Shown: positions 16,960-26,874, numbered from the stretch's first letter. The stretch: 38,906 nucleotides of DNA from Streptococcus sinensis (GCF_000767835.1 NZ_JPEN01000027.1:1-38906), one strand, 5' to 3'. Notes: generated from the letters alone by a model not told the origin. A program made the numbers and translations.

Positions 16960-19041
16960 TTATGCTTCACCTTTGTTTTTCTTAATGATTTCTTCTTGTA
17001 CTGACTTAGGTACATCTTCGTAGTGGTCAAATACCATCATGAAGGTACCGCGTCCTTGTGATGCTGAACGAAGAACTGTTGCATAACCGAACATTTCAGC
17101 AAGCGGAACATAGGCACGAACGATTTGGCTGTTACCATGCGCTTCCATACCATCAACACGTCCACGACGAGCTGTTACGTGACCCATAACGTCACCAAGG
17201 TTTTCTTCAGGAACAGTGATTGTTACCAACATCATTGGCTCAAGGATAGCAGGCTGAGCAGTCTTAGCAGCTTCTTTCAATGCAAGTGAAGCCGCAACCT
17301 TGAAGGCTGTTTCAGATGAGTCGACATCGTGGTATGAACCATCGTATAGTTTAGCCTTCACGTCAACGATTGGGTAACCAGCAAGGACACCGTTAGCCAT
17401 TGACTCAACCAAACCTTTTTCTACCGCTGGAATGAATTCACGTGGAACCACACCACCGACGATAGCATTTTCAAACTCGAAGCCTTTTCCTTCTTCGTTT
17501 GGTGTAAACTCGATCCAAACGTCACCAAATTGACCTTTACCACCAGATTGGCGTTTGAAGAATCCACGTGCTTGAGTAGAAGCGCGGAATGTTTCACGGT
17601 AAGATACTTGAGGAGCACCTACGTTCGCTTCAACCTTGAACTCACGACGCATACGGTCAACAAGGACGTCAAGGTGAAGCTCACCCATACCAGAGATAAC
17701 TGTTTCACCAGTTTCAACGTTTGTTTCAACGCGGAATGTTGGATCTTCTTCAGCCAATTTTTGAAGGGCGATACCCATCTTGTCTTGGTCTGCTTTAGAT
17801 TTTGGTTCAACCATCAATTGGATAACTGGTTCTGGAACATTGATTGACTCAAGGATGATTTTAGCTTTTTCATCTGTCAATGAGTCACCAGTTGTAGTAT
17901 CTTTCAAACCAACAGCAGCAGCGATATCACCTGAGTAAACAGTGTCGATTTCTTGACGGCTGTTAGCGTGCATTTGAAGGATACGTCCAATACGTTCACG
18001 TTTACCTTTAGAAGTGTTCAATACGTAAGAACCTGATTGAAGCACACCTGAGTAAACACGGAAGAATGTCAAACGACCTACGAATGGGTCAGTCATGATC
18101 TTGAAGGCAAGAGCTGCGAATGGCTCTTCGTCAGATGCTGGACGAGTTTCTTCTTCATCTGTATCTGGGTTGATACCCTTGATAGCTGGGATGTCAAGTG
18201 GACTTGGAAGGTAGTCGATAACTGCATCAAGCATCAATTGAACACCCTTGTTCTTGAAGGCTGAACCACACAATACTGGGAAGAATTCAACATTGATAGT
18301 CGCTTTACGGATACCAGCTTTTAATTCTTCGTTGGTGATTTCTTCACCTTCAAGGTATTTCATCATCAATTCTTCGTCAGTTTCAGCAACTGCTTCCACC
18401 AATTTTTCACGGTATTCTTGAGCTTGCTCAAGGTATTCAGCTGGGATATCTTCTTCCAAAATATCTGTACCAAGGTCGTTAGTATAGATTTCAGCCTTCA
18501 TCTTGATCAAGTCGATGATACCACGGAAGTCATCTTCAGCACCGATTGGCAATTGGATTGGATGAGCATTCGCTTGAAGACGATCGTGCAGTGTGCTTAC
18601 TGAGTAAAGGAAGTCAGCACCGATTTTGTCCATTTTGTTAGCAAATACGATACGTGGAACTCCGTACTCAGTTGCTTGACGCCAAACTGTTTCAGTTTGA
18701 GGCTCAACACCTGATTGTGAGTCAAGAACGGTAACCGCACCATCCAAGACACGAAGAGAACGTTGTACTTCGATTGTGAAGTCCACGTGTCCTGGTGTGT
18801 CAATGATGTTTACGCGGTGGTTGTTCCATTGAGCTGTTGTTGCAGCAGATGTGATAGTGATACCACGTTCTTGCTCTTGCTCCATCCAGTCCATTTGTGA
18901 CGCACCTTCGTGAGTTTCACCGATTTTGTGGATTTTACCAGTGTAGTAAAGAATACGCTCAGTAGTTGTTGTTTTACCAGCATCGACGTGAGCCATGATA
19001 CCGATATTACGAGTTTTTTCAAGTGAAAATTCGCGTGCCAT
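16960..19041 (-). CDS. fusA: Elongation factor G
   Basis: A 693-residue translocase GTPase. G1 is AHVDAGKTT (17-25), G3 is DTPGHVDF and G4 is NKMDK, followed by complete EF-G domains II-V and the usual bacterial length. It catalyses ribosomal translocation and, with RRF, recycling. It belongs to the rpsL-rpsG-fusA cluster but is separated from rpsG by a 426-bp spacer holding a terminator-like hairpin and then an extended -10. It may therefore be transcribed partly on its own. Confidence 0.98.
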   Translation of the reverse strand: MAREFSLEKTRNIGIMAHVDAGKTTTTERILYYTGKIHKIGETHEGASQMDWMEQEQERGITITSAATTAQWNNHRVNIIDTPGHVDFTIEVQRSLRVLDGAVTVLDSQSGVEPQTETVWRQATEYGVPRIVFANKMDKIGADFLYSVSTLHDRLQANAHPIQLPIGAEDDFRGIIDLIKMKAEIYTNDLGTDILEEDIPAEYLEQAQEYREKLVEAVAETDEELMMKYLEGEEITNEELKAGIRKATINVEFFPVLCGSAFKNKGVQLMLDAVIDYLPSPLDIPAIKGINPDTDEEETRPASDEEPFAALAFKIMTDPFVGRLTFFRVYSGVLQSGSYVLNTSKGKRERIGRILQMHANSRQEIDTVYSGDIAAAVGLKDTTTGDSLTDEKAKIILESINVPEPVIQLMVEPKSKADQDKMGIALQKLAEEDPTFRVETNVETGETVISGMGELHLDVLVDRMRREFKVEANVGAPQVSYRETFRASTQARGFFKRQSGGKGQFGDVWIEFTPNEEGKGFEFENAIVGGVVPREFIPAVEKGLVESMANGVLAGYPIVDVKAKLYDGSYHDVDSSETAFKVAASLALKEAAKTAQPAILEPMMLVTITVPEENLGDVMGHVTARRGRVDGMEAHGNSQIVRAYVPLAEMFGYATVLRSASQGRGTFMMVFDHYEDVPKSVQEEIIKKNKGEA

Positions 19042-19078
19042 GAGGTTGTTTTCTCCTATTTAATTTATTTTACAATTT

Positions 19079-19084
19079 ATTATA
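19079..19084 (-). promoter_or_regulatory. Possible fusA extended -10 promoter
   Basis: Minus-strand TGT-TATAAT about 38 bp upstream of fusA and immediately downstream of the hairpin at 19101-19123. The -35 is not clear. Confidence 0.5.
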
Positions 19085-19095
19085 ACATTATTTAG

Positions 19096-19123
19096 AAAAA
19101 ACGGATAGGCAGGACCTACCCGT
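19096..19123 (-). terminator. Terminator/attenuator between rpsG and fusA
   Basis: Minus-strand stem ACGGGTAGG-TCCTG-CCTATCCGT (one mismatch) followed by TTTTTTCT. It would end or attenuate rpsL-rpsG transcription before fusA. Confidence 0.65.
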
Positions 19124-19129
19124 TCTTAA

Positions 19130-19450
19130 TGTTTATCTTGTTTTTGTTGGTTTCAACTTAGAAAATTGACAAGTTGAGTTAAAACTAAGAGCTAAATACT
19201 CTTTAGCTGATTTGAATTCGCACGGAACACTATGTGTTCTAATTGAACTCGGACTAAAAGCTCGGAAAATAGATAAGCTTTCCTAGAATCTCCAATTCTT
19301 CGTCAAGCCTCCTAATTTTCAGTCGCTTTTTCAACGCCCTTAGTATCTTATTTAGTTGAGCTCAAGCTAAAAGTCTGGAGAAAAAGATGAATCTCATTGG
19401 TTGCAGTCGCAACCTGCTTCGATTCCCTATTTTCTCTTGGACTTTCTTAA
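19130..19450. repeat. Repeat-rich spacer between rpsG and fusA
   Basis: No gene. It contains a long imperfect palindrome: left arm 19370-19393 (AAAGTCTGGAGAAAAAGATG...), right arm 19421-19445, and central hairpin GGTTGC-AGTC-GCAACC at 19399-19414. A second short palindrome, GAACAC-TAT-GTGTTC, lies at 19225-19239. The phrase CTAAAAG(C/T)(T/C)(C/T)GGA recurs at about 19254 and 19367. This looks like a cluster of extragenic repeats rather than unique regulatory DNA. Confidence 0.5.
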
Positions 19451-19467
19451 CGCTTTCGCATCCTATA

Positions 19468-19938
19468 TTACCAACGGAAGTGTGCGAAGGCACGGTTAGC
19501 TTCTGCCATACGGTGAGTATCTTCGCGTTTCTTAACTGCTGCACCAGTGTTGTTAGCAGCATCCATGATTTCTTTTGCAAGACGATCTTGCATAGTGTGT
19601 TCACCACGACCACGTGAAATTGTTACCAACCAACGAAGGCCAAGTGTAGTACGACGTTCTGGACGAACTTCAACCGGTACTTGGTAGTTTGAACCACCGA
19701 CACGACGAGCACGTACTTCAAGAACAGGCATGATGTTTTCCATCGCTGTTTCAAATACTTCAAGTGCATCATTTCCAGTAGCTTCTTTGATTTGCTCAAA
19801 AGCTCCGTAAACGATAGAAGCTGCTGTACCACGCTTACCATCAAGCATAACGCGGTTAATAAGACGAGTAACTAATTGTGAATTGTAAAGCGGATCTGGC
19901 AATACTTCGCGCTTAGGCGCACGGTTTTTACGACTCAT
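19468..19938 (-). CDS. rpsG: 30S ribosomal protein S7
   Basis: A 156-residue protein of standard S7 length. It begins [20 protein letters not shown] and contains [25 protein letters not shown]7 nucleates assembly of the 30S head and lines the E/P-site mRNA exit. It lies 19 bp after rpsL in the str operon. In many bacteria S7 autoregulates this operon; no specific S7 site was identified here. Confidence 0.98.
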   Translation of the reverse strand: MSRKNRAPKREVLPDPLYNSQLVTRLINRVMLDGKRGTAASIVYGAFEQIKEATGNDALEVFETAMENIMPVLEVRARRVGGSNYQVPVEVRPERRTTLGLRWLVTISRGRGEHTMQDRLAKEIMDAANNTGAAVKKREDTHRMAEANRAFAHFRW

Positions 19939-19957
19939 TTATCTTTATCCCCTTTCC

Positions 19958-20371
19958 TTATGCTTTTGGACGCTTAGTACCGTATTTAGAACGGCCTTGC
20001 TTACGGTCAGTAACACCTGCTGTATCAAGTGCACCGCGGACGATATGGTAACGTACCCCTGGAAGGTCTTTTACACGTCCACCACGAAGAAGCACCACAC
20101 TGTGCTCTTGCAGGTTGTGTCCGATACCTGGGATGTAAGCTGTAACTTCGATCAAGTTGCTCAAACGTACACGGGCAAATTTACGAAGGGCTGAGTTAGG
20201 CTTCTTAGGTGTCATAGTTCCAACACGAGTTGCAACACCACGTTTTTGTGGTGAAGATACGTTTGTTTGAACTTTTTTGTGGCTGTTGTAACCAACGTTC
20301 AAAGCTGGTGATTTAGATTTTTCTACTTTTGATTTACGCGGTTTGCGAACCAATTGGTTAATTGTAGGCAT
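19958..20371 (-). CDS. rpsL: 30S ribosomal protein S12
   Basis: A 137-residue S12 beginning [15 protein letters not shown], with the decoding-centre motif [11 protein letters not shown] around residues 54-64 and the conserved [11 protein letters not shown] later. The Lys residues that change in streptomycin-resistant mutants look wild type (Lys at 56). It is first in the str operon, behind a consensus promoter and a ~135-nt leader. Confidence 0.98.
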   Translation of the reverse strand: MPTINQLVRKPRKSKVEKSKSPALNVGYNSHKKVQTNVSSPQKRGVATRVGTMTPKKPNSALRKFARVRLSNLIEVTAYIPGIGHNLQEHSVVLLRGGRVKDLPGVRYHIVRGALDTAGVTDRKQGRSKYGTKRPKA

Positions 20372-20507
20372 CTACATTCTCCTGTATTTTTTTAATTTTG
20401 GTGATGATACACTTGGTGACAGCTACCATCTGTGTGTACTTTTGCAACATTTGTCAGCACGTCTCTGTACACTTTTGAGAGACCAAAAGTAAAAAGTACC
20501 GTTTATC

Positions 20508-20536
20508 ATTGTAACATAGAGGCATTGCTTAGTCAA
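20508..20536 (-). promoter_or_regulatory. rpsL-rpsG promoter
   Basis: Minus strand: -35 TTGACT (20531-20536), a 17-bp spacer and extended -10 TGT-TACAAT (20508-20513). The leader to rpsL, about 130 nt, contains repeated GTACAC/AAAAGT elements but no recognised riboswitch. Apart from the terminator at 20621, the gap 20372-20758 holds nothing else I can name. Confidence 0.8.
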
Positions 20537-20620
20537 TACTTTTTGTTTATTTTTTACTCCCATTCAGCTTTTTAGTTTCTTAATAACTATATGTTCTTCC
20601 CCTTGATGCTTAATCATAAA

Positions 20621-20661
20621 AAACTCTCAAAAAGCTGCTTTTACAGCACTATTGAGAGTTT
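20621..20661 (-). terminator. Terminator after the Ser/Pro-rich protein gene
   Basis: Stem AAACTCTCAA / TTGAGAGTTT enclosing an inner GCTG...CAGC hairpin, with a TTTTTTA tail on the minus strand, about 100 bp beyond the gene. Confidence 0.75.
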
Positions 20662-20758
20662 CTTAGTTTCTGAAATATGATTCAAACCATCAGAATATTT
20701 TATAGAGATCCTTTTATCACAAAACAATGCCAGTGCCTCAAGCATTTCTATAATCCTG

Positions 20759-21355
20759 TTATTCTCCGCTTGAAGGCTGAGGGGTTGAGCCAGCATCTGA
20801 AGAAGGATCCGGTGTGGCAGAAGATGGACTTGGAGTAGGTTCTGGATTTGAAGACGGAGCAGGACTTGGATTTTCTTGTGGCTGAGATGGCGTCTCAGTT
20901 GAGACGGCAGGAGATCGATAAACTGGCGCCGCCGGTGAAGCAGATTGCTGCTGTTCTGAAACAGGTTCAGAAGAATCCGTCGGTGCTTGGTTCGAAGACA
21001 TCGCATCTCTCACCGCCTGAATTCTACTTTGCAGTTTCTCCTTAACCGCCTCATCTTTTACCTTGTCAACTGCTTCTTGAGCTTGAGAAAGATTCTCAGC
21101 AGTCTGCTCCTCTTCTAGCTTTTTAACAGCAGACTCTGCCTCTTGTACCGTACTGTCTGATGAAGCGTTACTGCTGGAGCCGGCTTTGCTAGAACTTGAC
21201 CGTCTGCTGTAGCTAACTATTTTAGTAGATTGCCCGGTTTTCTGTGTTGGTTTGACAAATATAAAACCTGAAATTAAAACAACCACTAAAAACAATACTA
21301 TTCCTAAACGCACAAAGATTGAACTCTGCTCCAATTTATCAAATAAACTTTTCAT
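20759..21355 (-). CDS. Membrane-anchored Ser/Pro-rich protein, function unknown
   Basis: A 198-residue protein with a cytoplasmic N-terminus, one TM helix (about 16-36, LGIVLFLVVVLISGFIFV), a Ser-rich stretch (SSSSKAGSSSNASSDS), a charged helical segment (about 70-115), and then a low-complexity Ser/Pro/Glu tail to the end. There is no LPXTG anchor. This suggests a single-pass protein whose tail reaches through or along the wall. It starts 9 bp after purR in the same operon. Tail length would be expected to vary between strains. No function can be assigned. Confidence 0.8.
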   Translation of the reverse strand: MKSLFDKLEQSSIFVRLGIVLFLVVVLISGFIFVKPTQKTGQSTKIVSYSRRSSSSKAGSSSNASSDSTVQEAESAVKKLEEEQTAENLSQAQEAVDKVKDEAVKEKLQSRIQAVRDAMSSNQAPTDSSEPVSEQQQSASPAAPVYRSPAVSTETPSQPQENPSPAPSSNPEPTPSPSSATPDPSSDAGSTPQPSSGE

Positions 21356-21364
21356 CTTACTTTC

Positions 21365-22186
21365 CTAATTTTTATCAAATATATTGCCAACTTCAACATC
21401 AATCGTATTCGATTTAACATCAATATTGGTTACCTTCAGAAGCGATTTATAATCCAGATGATCACGGGTGGTTTGGGCATTATCTGCAAAGACAGCCACA
21501 CCCGCCAACTCTGAATCAAACTCAGACAAAAGGCTAACCATCCCATTAATCGTTCCGCCACCCTTGAGGAAGTCATCGACGATGAGGACCCGACTTCCGG
21601 CCTTAAGACTGCGTTTTGAGAGGAACATTTTTTCAATCCGATCCCCGCTAGAACCAGAAACGTAGTTGACACTGACCGTTGAACCCTCAGTGATTTTCAG
21701 GTCGCGCCGCACAATGACAAAGGGAACATTCAAGACATTAGCGACAGCATTGGCAAGTGGAACCCCCTTGGTCGCAACCGTCATGACAGCATCAATCTTT
21801 TGACCTTTAAAGGCTTTGGCAATGATGCGACCGATATTATTGAGGATAGACGGCGTACTGAGCAAATCTGACAAATAGATATAGCCACCAGGAAGAATCC
21901 GATTACTTTCAGATAATTGAGCACACAAATCTTGAACAATAATTCTTGCATCTTTCTCTGAGATTGAAGGGGTAAAGATAACACCTCCACCAGCTCCTGT
22001 AATGGTTTCAATTGTTCCAATTTCAATTTCCTCAAAGGCGCGCTTGATGATTACAATATCTTCTGAGATGGAGGACTTAGCAGACTCATATTTTTCTGCA
22101 AATGTGTTTAAACTTGTCAATTCATAAGGGTGGTTAATCAAATAATTGGAAATAACCACCATCCGCTCACTTCTTCTTAATTTCAT
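21365..22186 (-). CDS. purR: Purine operon regulator PurR
   Basis: A 273-residue regulator with an N-terminal winged helix (MKLRRSERMVVISNYLINHP) and a C-terminal phosphoribosyltransferase-like domain. The PRPP-loop motif is VLIVDDFLKGGGTINGM. It senses PRPP and binds PurBoxes; in Bacillus it represses and in Lactococcus it activates. An in-frame ATG at 22267 would add 27 non-conserved residues, so I use 22186. A degenerate PurBox pair lies upstream of its own promoter. Confidence 0.94.
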   Translation of the reverse strand: MKLRRSERMVVISNYLINHPYELTSLNTFAEKYESAKSSISEDIVIIKRAFEEIEIGTIETITGAGGGVIFTPSISEKDARIIVQDLCAQLSESNRILPGGYIYLSDLLSTPSILNNIGRIIAKAFKGQKIDAVMTVATKGVPLANAVANVLNVPFVIVRRDLKITEGSTVSVNYVSGSSGDRIEKMFLSKRSLKAGSRVLIVDDFLKGGGTINGMVSLLSEFDSELAGVAVFADNAQTTRDHLDYKSLLKVTNIDVKSNTIDVEVGNIFDKN

Positions 22187-22341
22187 TTTTTCACCAATTT
22201 GACTCAATAAAAATCCTCCACAAACTGATATGAAAAAGCCTAAAGGATCTCCAGGCATTTCCAGCATAAACCAACTACTCAGACTGTTGAAGATAATAAA
22301 GTTTGAAGAGATTTTCTAAGAGTATTTATTTTATTTTTTTC

Positions 22342-22405
22342 ATTATATCATACTCTAGCAAAAAAACGAACATTATACTAAATATAATGCCCATTTTTCG
22401 TATTT
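22342..22405 (-). promoter_or_regulatory. purR promoter with PurBox-like sites
   Basis: Extended -10 TGA-TATAAT on the minus strand (22342-22350). AAAAACGAACATT (22362-22374) differs from the PurBox AWWWCCGAACWWT at one position. A weaker copy, AAATACGAAAAAT, lies on the other strand (22393-22405). Between them is a CATTATA-CTAAA-TATAATG dyad. The arrangement suggests PurR autoregulation. Confidence 0.45.
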
Positions 22406-23349
22406 CACTTGTCAATTTTTGGTTTATAGAAGGAACGATTTTCCAGTGCGAATATTTTATTGGTCATTTCTCCTGGAGCAACGAGAGACAGAGCCGCGGT
22501 TATCATCATCATCTCAGCGTCCAGATTGTCAATCATGTGCAGGATTTCGGCCTCCATAATCTTTGGACGAACGGGGCTGCCATATTCAAGAAGGCCGTGA
22601 TGACTGAGGAGGACATGTCGCAAAACGATGACATCTTCTTTTGTATCATCGATTTTCAGCTCCGCCAAGGTTTTAGTCAGTTCCTCATCAATCAGTGCAA
22701 TATGCCCAATCAGATTGCCTCGCACGGTGTATTCCGTGTTTTCTGGGCCGGTCAGCTCAATGACTTTGGCCAAGTCGTGCAGCATGATCCCTGCAAAAAG
22801 GAGGCTTTTATTGAGCTGAGGATAGATGTCGCCAATCGCATCCGCTAGTTTGACCATGGTAGCTGTGTGAAAGGCTAGACCTGACTCAAAAGCATGGTGA
22901 TTGGTTTTCGCTGCTGGGTAGGAATAGAATTCCTTATCGTATTTGCCATAAAGCGAGCGGACCACGCGCTGCCAGACTTGATTTTCAATCCGAAAAATCA
23001 TCTGAGCCAAGTATTCCCGCAATTCTTTTTGATCAACAGGTGGTTTTTCTTTGAAATCAGCAGGATTGTTGGGCTCACCAGCTTTTGGCAGGCGCAGGGT
23101 CAACTGATTAACCTGCGGGGTGTTATTGTAGACTTCGCGACGACCTTGCATGTGGACGACTTTTCCCGCTGTAAATTCTGCTACATTATGGGGCTGGGCA
23201 TCCCACAATTTCCCTTCAATCACTCCGGTATCATCTTGGAAAGTGAAGGCGAGGTAATTTTTCCCAGCTCTAGTCTGTCGGACTTCGGCTGACTTAATCA
23301 GATAAAATCCTTCAAACAATTCATCCTTTTTCATTTGATTAATTTTCAT
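22405..23349 (-). CDS. yhaM: 3'-5' exoribonuclease YhaM (Cbf1-like)
   Basis: A 314-residue enzyme. The N-terminal OB-fold (about 15-90, LAFTFQDDTGVIEGKLWDA) is followed by an HD domain with the metal ligands in HHAFESGLAFHT, GIMLHDLAK and VLLSHHG. It trims RNA 3' ends; in pneumococcus the orthologue (Cbf1) shapes small RNA stability. I chose the ATG at 23349, which overlaps the rmuC 3' end by 11 bp; the ATG at 23364 is the alternative. The stop abuts the purR promoter region. Confidence 0.92.
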   Translation of the reverse strand: MKINQMKKDELFEGFYLIKSAEVRQTRAGKNYLAFTFQDDTGVIEGKLWDAQPHNVAEFTAGKVVHMQGRREVYNNTPQVNQLTLRLPKAGEPNNPADFKEKPPVDQKELREYLAQMIFRIENQVWQRVVRSLYGKYDKEFYSYPAAKTNHHAFESGLAFHTATMVKLADAIGDIYPQLNKSLLFAGIMLHDLAKVIELTGPENTEYTVRGNLIGHIALIDEELTKTLAELKIDDTKEDVIVLRHVLLSHHGLLEYGSPVRPKIMEAEILHMIDNLDAEMMMITAALSLVAPGEMTNKIFALENRSFYKPKIDK

Positions 23350-24595
23350 AGTCTTCCCTTTCATCTGGAATATCTAGCAAGTGTAACTGAAGGTCTTGGT
23401 CAGACAATTCAATATGCCGCAGCGTTCTTTCAATGGCATTGGTTCGGCGAGTCAGTAACTCATCGATGCTGCCAGAAGCGTTCTTCAGGTGCTTCTGAGC
23501 CTTGGCTAGAATGCCGCCAAATTTATTGAATTCCAGCTTGACACTGCCCAAAACCTTGCTGATGTCATCTGCGCTACGCTGGATATTCAGGGTTTTAAAG
23601 CCAACCGAGAGAGAGTTGAGCAGGGCTGACAAGGTAGATGGACCCGCCACGACAATCTGCTCATCTCGCCGTAGACCGTCGAAAAACTCTGGATTGCGAA
23701 CCACTTCGGAATAGAGACCTTCCGTTGGCAAAAACATAATCCCAAAATTAGTCGTAGCCGGCGGAGCTAGATATTTACTGTTGATATCCTTGGCAAAGCG
23801 CTTGACGCTAGCCAACAGCGACTTACGGTAAAGTTCAATCTCTTCCTTGTTGCCAGACTCATAAGCATCTTCCAAGCGGTAGTAATCCGCCAGAGGAAAC
23901 TTGGAGTCAATAGGCAGGTAGACATAGTCCTGCTCCGTCTGTCCCGGCAATTTGATAGCATACTCCACGCGCTCACTAGAACCTGCCACTGTGGCAAATT
24001 CGCGCTCATACTGGCTGGGGGTCATGATGTCTTCGATAATTTGTCCCAGCTGGAGCTCGCCCATAATGCCGCGGGTTTTGGTATTGGAAAGAACCTTATT
24101 GAGGCTGCCCACATCCCGAGCCACCGTCTGCATCTCTCCTAAACCACGATTGACAGACTCTAGCTGCTTGGACACCGTCTCAAAGGAGGTCTGCAGGCGA
24201 CTCTGCAAAGTCTTCTCCAATTTTTCCTCAACGGTCTGGCGCATCTGCTCCAGCCGCAAGTCATTGGACTCCTGAATTTGACGCATCCGCTCATCGGTTT
24301 TATCTCGATTTTTGCTGAAACTCTCCGCCATTTCTGTTCGTAAATCCGTCAAATGTCGATGCAAATCTGTTCGAACTTCTGCTAGCCGATCTCCCAGAAT
24401 AATTTCCAGATCTTTTTGCCGAAGAGCCTCCTGCTGTCTTTCCTGATCAAAGCGGTAATCCAGCTGGTCGGACAGATGATCTTCCTGCTCTTCTAACAAG
24501 ACTTTGATTGCCTGCTCCTGCTGCCCCTGTCTTTGCCAGAAGAAATAGAGAAAGACCAGATTGATGATAAGCAGGATGATGATGATATATTCCAT
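23339..24595 (-). CDS. rmuC: DNA recombination protein RmuC
   Basis: A 418-residue protein with one N-terminal membrane helix (MEYIIIILLIINLVFLYFFW), a long coiled coil (about 20-175), and an RmuC nuclease-like domain containing YVYLPIDSKFPLADYYRL and the late GPSTLSALLNSL. RmuC limits inversion at short inverted repeats and is thought to have a PD-(D/E)XK fold. I chose the ATG at 24595, 1 bp after the thiN stop with AGGAG upstream; an upstream ATG (24643) lies inside thiN. Confidence 0.92.
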   Translation of the reverse strand: MEYIIIILLIINLVFLYFFWQRQGQQEQAIKVLLEEQEDHLSDQLDYRFDQERQQEALRQKDLEIILGDRLAEVRTDLHRHLTDLRTEMAESFSKNRDKTDERMRQIQESNDLRLEQMRQTVEEKLEKTLQSRLQTSFETVSKQLESVNRGLGEMQTVARDVGSLNKVLSNTKTRGIMGELQLGQIIEDIMTPSQYEREFATVAGSSERVEYAIKLPGQTEQDYVYLPIDSKFPLADYYRLEDAYESGNKEEIELYRKSLLASVKRFAKDINSKYLAPPATTNFGIMFLPTEGLYSEVVRNPEFFDGLRRDEQIVVAGPSTLSALLNSLSVGFKTLNIQRSADDISKVLGSVKLEFNKFGGILAKAQKHLKNASGSIDELLTRRTNAIERTLRHIELSDQDLQLHLLDIPDEREDYEN

Positions 24596-24596
24596 A

Positions 24597-25229
24597 TCAA
24601 CTCCTATCTTTACTGTAAATAACAACCGTATAACCCTTGTCAAAGGATAAAAATACAGGTCTATCTATAAATTCGTTAGAAGCATAGACTTTTTTAAAGA
24701 AAAAATTCCTTTCATTTAAAGGATATTTAGCTCCTTCAATGGTCAGAGCCACATCCTCTGTCGGCATAAAGGCTAGATAGTTCATGCCTTCCACTGGCTT
24801 AATTTCATGACGACCAGAGGGAACATAGCGGATGCAATTCTGGGCATCCACTAAGGTCAGCCGTTCCATATAGGGGACGATTTTATCGTTGCTGGGTAAG
24901 AAAATGTTGGCCAGAGCATGGTCTAGACGACCGCCAAAAGCGCCGAAAATCGTCAGATAAGCATCTGGATAGCGCTCAAGGCAAGCCAGAACTGCCAATT
25001 CCAAGTCCGTATCATCCTTTTCAGGCTGAGCCTGAATGACTTCCTTGGCGCTAGCTTTTATGCGCAGCAATTCTTCATCGGAAACAGAGTCAAAATCGCC
25101 AACCGCTAAGTCCAGAGGCAAGCCCTGCTTTAGCAAATAAAAGGCGCCACGATCAACTCCGACAAAAACATCAAAATCCTGACTGAACTCCGTCAAATCA
25201 CCACCGGCAAAAAGGGCAATTCTAGGCAT
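24597..25229 (-). CDS. thiN: Thiamine pyrophosphokinase
   Basis: A 210-residue enzyme that makes thiamine diphosphate from thiamine and ATP. Motifs are GVDRGAFYLL, LAVGDFDSVS, EKDDTDLELA and FGAFGGRLDHALANI, in family order. The ATG overlaps the rpe stop (8 bp shared) and the stop lies 1 bp before rmuC, so it is tightly coupled within the operon. No TPP riboswitch is visible upstream. Confidence 0.95.
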   Translation of the reverse strand: MPRIALFAGGDLTEFSQDFDVFVGVDRGAFYLLKQGLPLDLAVGDFDSVSDEELLRIKASAKEVIQAQPEKDDTDLELAVLACLERYPDAYLTIFGAFGGRLDHALANIFLPSNDKIVPYMERLTLVDAQNCIRYVPSGRHEIKPVEGMNYLAFMPTEDVALTIEGAKYPLNERNFFFKKVYASNEFIDRPVFLSFDKGYTVVIYSKDRS

Positions 25230-25881
25230 CTAGCGCATCCCTCAAGGTCTGTACTTGATGACTGACATCACCTTTGAAGACATAGCTACCTGCTACGAAA
25301 ACATTGGCGCCAGCTTCTCTAGCCATCTGAATCGTCTTGTCATCAATCCCACCGTCAACCTCAATATCAAAGTTCAGCTCATTAACTTCCCGCAGAACGA
25401 CCAGTTCACGAATCTTATCCATGGTTTCTGGCAGAAAAGCCTGACCGCCAAAGCCTGGATTCACTGTCATGACTAGGACCTGATCCACTAGATTCAAGAC
25501 ATTTTTAATCGCTTCGACTGGCGTTCCAGGATTGATAACAACGCTAGGCTTAACACCTGCCGCACGAATCTTCTGCAAAGCTCCATGAATATGCGGTGTG
25601 GCTTCGACATGGATGCTGATAATATCCGCACCCGCCCGAGCAAATTCCTCAATATGATGCTCAGGATTGGATACCATGAGATGGCAGTCAAAAACCATCT
25701 TGCTGTGGGGACGCATACTTGCTACAACACCGGCACCAAAGCTAATATTGGGTACAAAATGTCCATCCATCACATCCAGATGGGCATATTCTGCCCCGCT
25801 AGCTTCTAGCTTCTTCAATTCCGTCTCAAAATTAGCATAATCCGCACTCAGAACAGAGGGAGCAATTTTAAATGTTTTCAT
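25222..25881 (-). CDS. rpe: Ribulose-phosphate 3-epimerase
   Basis: A 219-residue TIM-barrel enzyme of the pentose phosphate pathway that interconverts ribulose-5-P and xylulose-5-P. HLDVMDGHFVPNISFG, the FDCHLMVSNPE metal/active-site region and the VDGGID phosphate site are present. I chose the ATG at 25881 (MKTFKIAPSVLSADYANF) with AAGGAA upstream; in-frame codons to 25992 lie inside rsgA. Confidence 0.96.
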   Translation of the reverse strand: MKTFKIAPSVLSADYANFETELKKLEASGAEYAHLDVMDGHFVPNISFGAGVVASMRPHSKMVFDCHLMVSNPEHHIEEFARAGADIISIHVEATPHIHGALQKIRAAGVKPSVVINPGTPVEAIKNVLNLVDQVLVMTVNPGFGGQAFLPETMDKIRELVVLREVNELNFDIEVDGGIDDKTIQMAREAGANVFVAGSYVFKGDVSHQVQTLRDALDA

Positions 25882-25900
25882 GATGATTCCTTTCTTTTGT

Positions 25901-26773
25901 TTAAATTTTTTTAGCTGTCTTTTTATAAGTTTCACGACGGTTCTCGATTTCACTGAGAAACTGCAGGTAGTTTTCGAAACGAAAAGAAGCAATTTGCTCG
26001 GCTTCTACAGCTGGTTTGACGGCACAAGCTGGCTCATGCGTATGGGTGCAGGTTCGAAATTTGCAATCCCGACTCATCTCGGCAATCTCCGGAAAGGCAG
26101 CATTCAGATCTTCGGCCCTGTCCACCTCATAATCCAGCGAAGAAAAACCTGGGGTGTCCGCAATCTTTCCTCCGTTAAGATTATAAAAGCTTACCGCCCG
26201 TGTCGTATGGCGGCCGCGCCCCAGACTTTCAGAAATTTCTCCTGTTTCTAACTGCAAGTCTGGTGCAATTTTATTGAGCAGAGTGGACTTTCCAACACCC
26301 GTCTGGCCCATGAAAACAGTGATTTTCCCTGTCAGAAGTGGCAGTAAATCCTCAACAGACTGAAGTACCTGATAGCCAATCTGCTGATAAACCTGAACAT
26401 AAGTATCCAAGCTCCCTTCATCCTCTAGCAGATCCAACTTACTCAGATAAATGAGGGGGCGGATGCCCTTGTGCTCCAAAAGCACCAGAAAACGATCCAA
26501 GAGATTGGCATTGAAGTCCGGCTCTTTAGCACTCATGATGACAACTGCCTGATCAATGTTGACAATGGGTGGTCGAACGAGGCTGTTTTTTCGCTCTGCA
26601 ATTTTTAAAATGTAGCCCTCAGAATCCTTGTCCGCTGAAAACTCAACATGGTCACCCACATATGGGGTCTGACCTTTTTTGCGGAAATTTCCCCGCGCTC
26701 TGGTCTGATAAACCTGCCCGTCTGACTCTACATAATAAAAGCCAGCCAAGGCTTTGATAATTATTCCTTGCAA
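25901..26773 (-). CDS. rsgA: Ribosome small subunit-dependent GTPase RsgA
   Basis: A 290-residue, circularly permuted GTPase. The N-terminal OB fold (1-65) precedes G4 (LSKLDLLED), then G1 ([12 protein letters not shown]), then G3 (DTPGFSSLD). A zinc knuckle ([14 protein letters not shown]) is near the C-terminus. It checks late 30S assembly, which matches co-location with ksgA and rnmV. It heads the rpe-thiN-rmuC-yhaM run. Confidence 0.97.
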   Translation of the reverse strand: MQGIIIKALAGFYYVESDGQVYQTRARGNFRKKGQTPYVGDHVEFSADKDSEGYILKIAERKNSLVRPPIVNIDQAVVIMSAKEPDFNANLLDRFLVLLEHKGIRPLIYLSKLDLLEDEGSLDTYVQVYQQIGYQVLQSVEDLLPLLTGKITVFMGQTGVGKSTLLNKIAPDLQLETGEISESLGRGRHTTRAVSFYNLNGGKIADTPGFSSLDYEVDRAEDLNAAFPEIAEMSRDCKFRTCTHTHEPACAVKPAVEAEQIASFRFENYLQFLSEIENRRETYKKTAKKI

Positions 26774-26837
26774 GACTGCTCCTTTAAAGTTAATACAATT
26801 ATTATATCAAAAAAAGACAGATATTTGGCTTTTACTA

Positions 26838-26865
26838 TTGGCATTTTCAAAAAAAATGGTATAAT
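26838..26865 (+). promoter_or_regulatory. tRNA-Leu promoter
   Basis: -35 TTGGCA (26838-26843), a 16-bp spacer and extended -10 TGG-TATAAT (26857-26865), 9 bp before the mature tRNA 5' end. Confidence 0.8.
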
Positions 26866-26874
26866 AGAGTTCGA

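Noticed and set aside
20641-20760. Protein-like frame (IIEMLEALALFCDKRISIKY) after the Ser/Pro-rich gene
   Set aside because: It runs into the terminator stem at 20621-20661, lacks an RBS, and its upstream part is the out-of-frame shadow of the low-complexity tail.
24600-25230. TPP riboswitch for thiN
   Set aside because: thiN overlaps rpe with no leader, and no thi-box-like sequence is visible.
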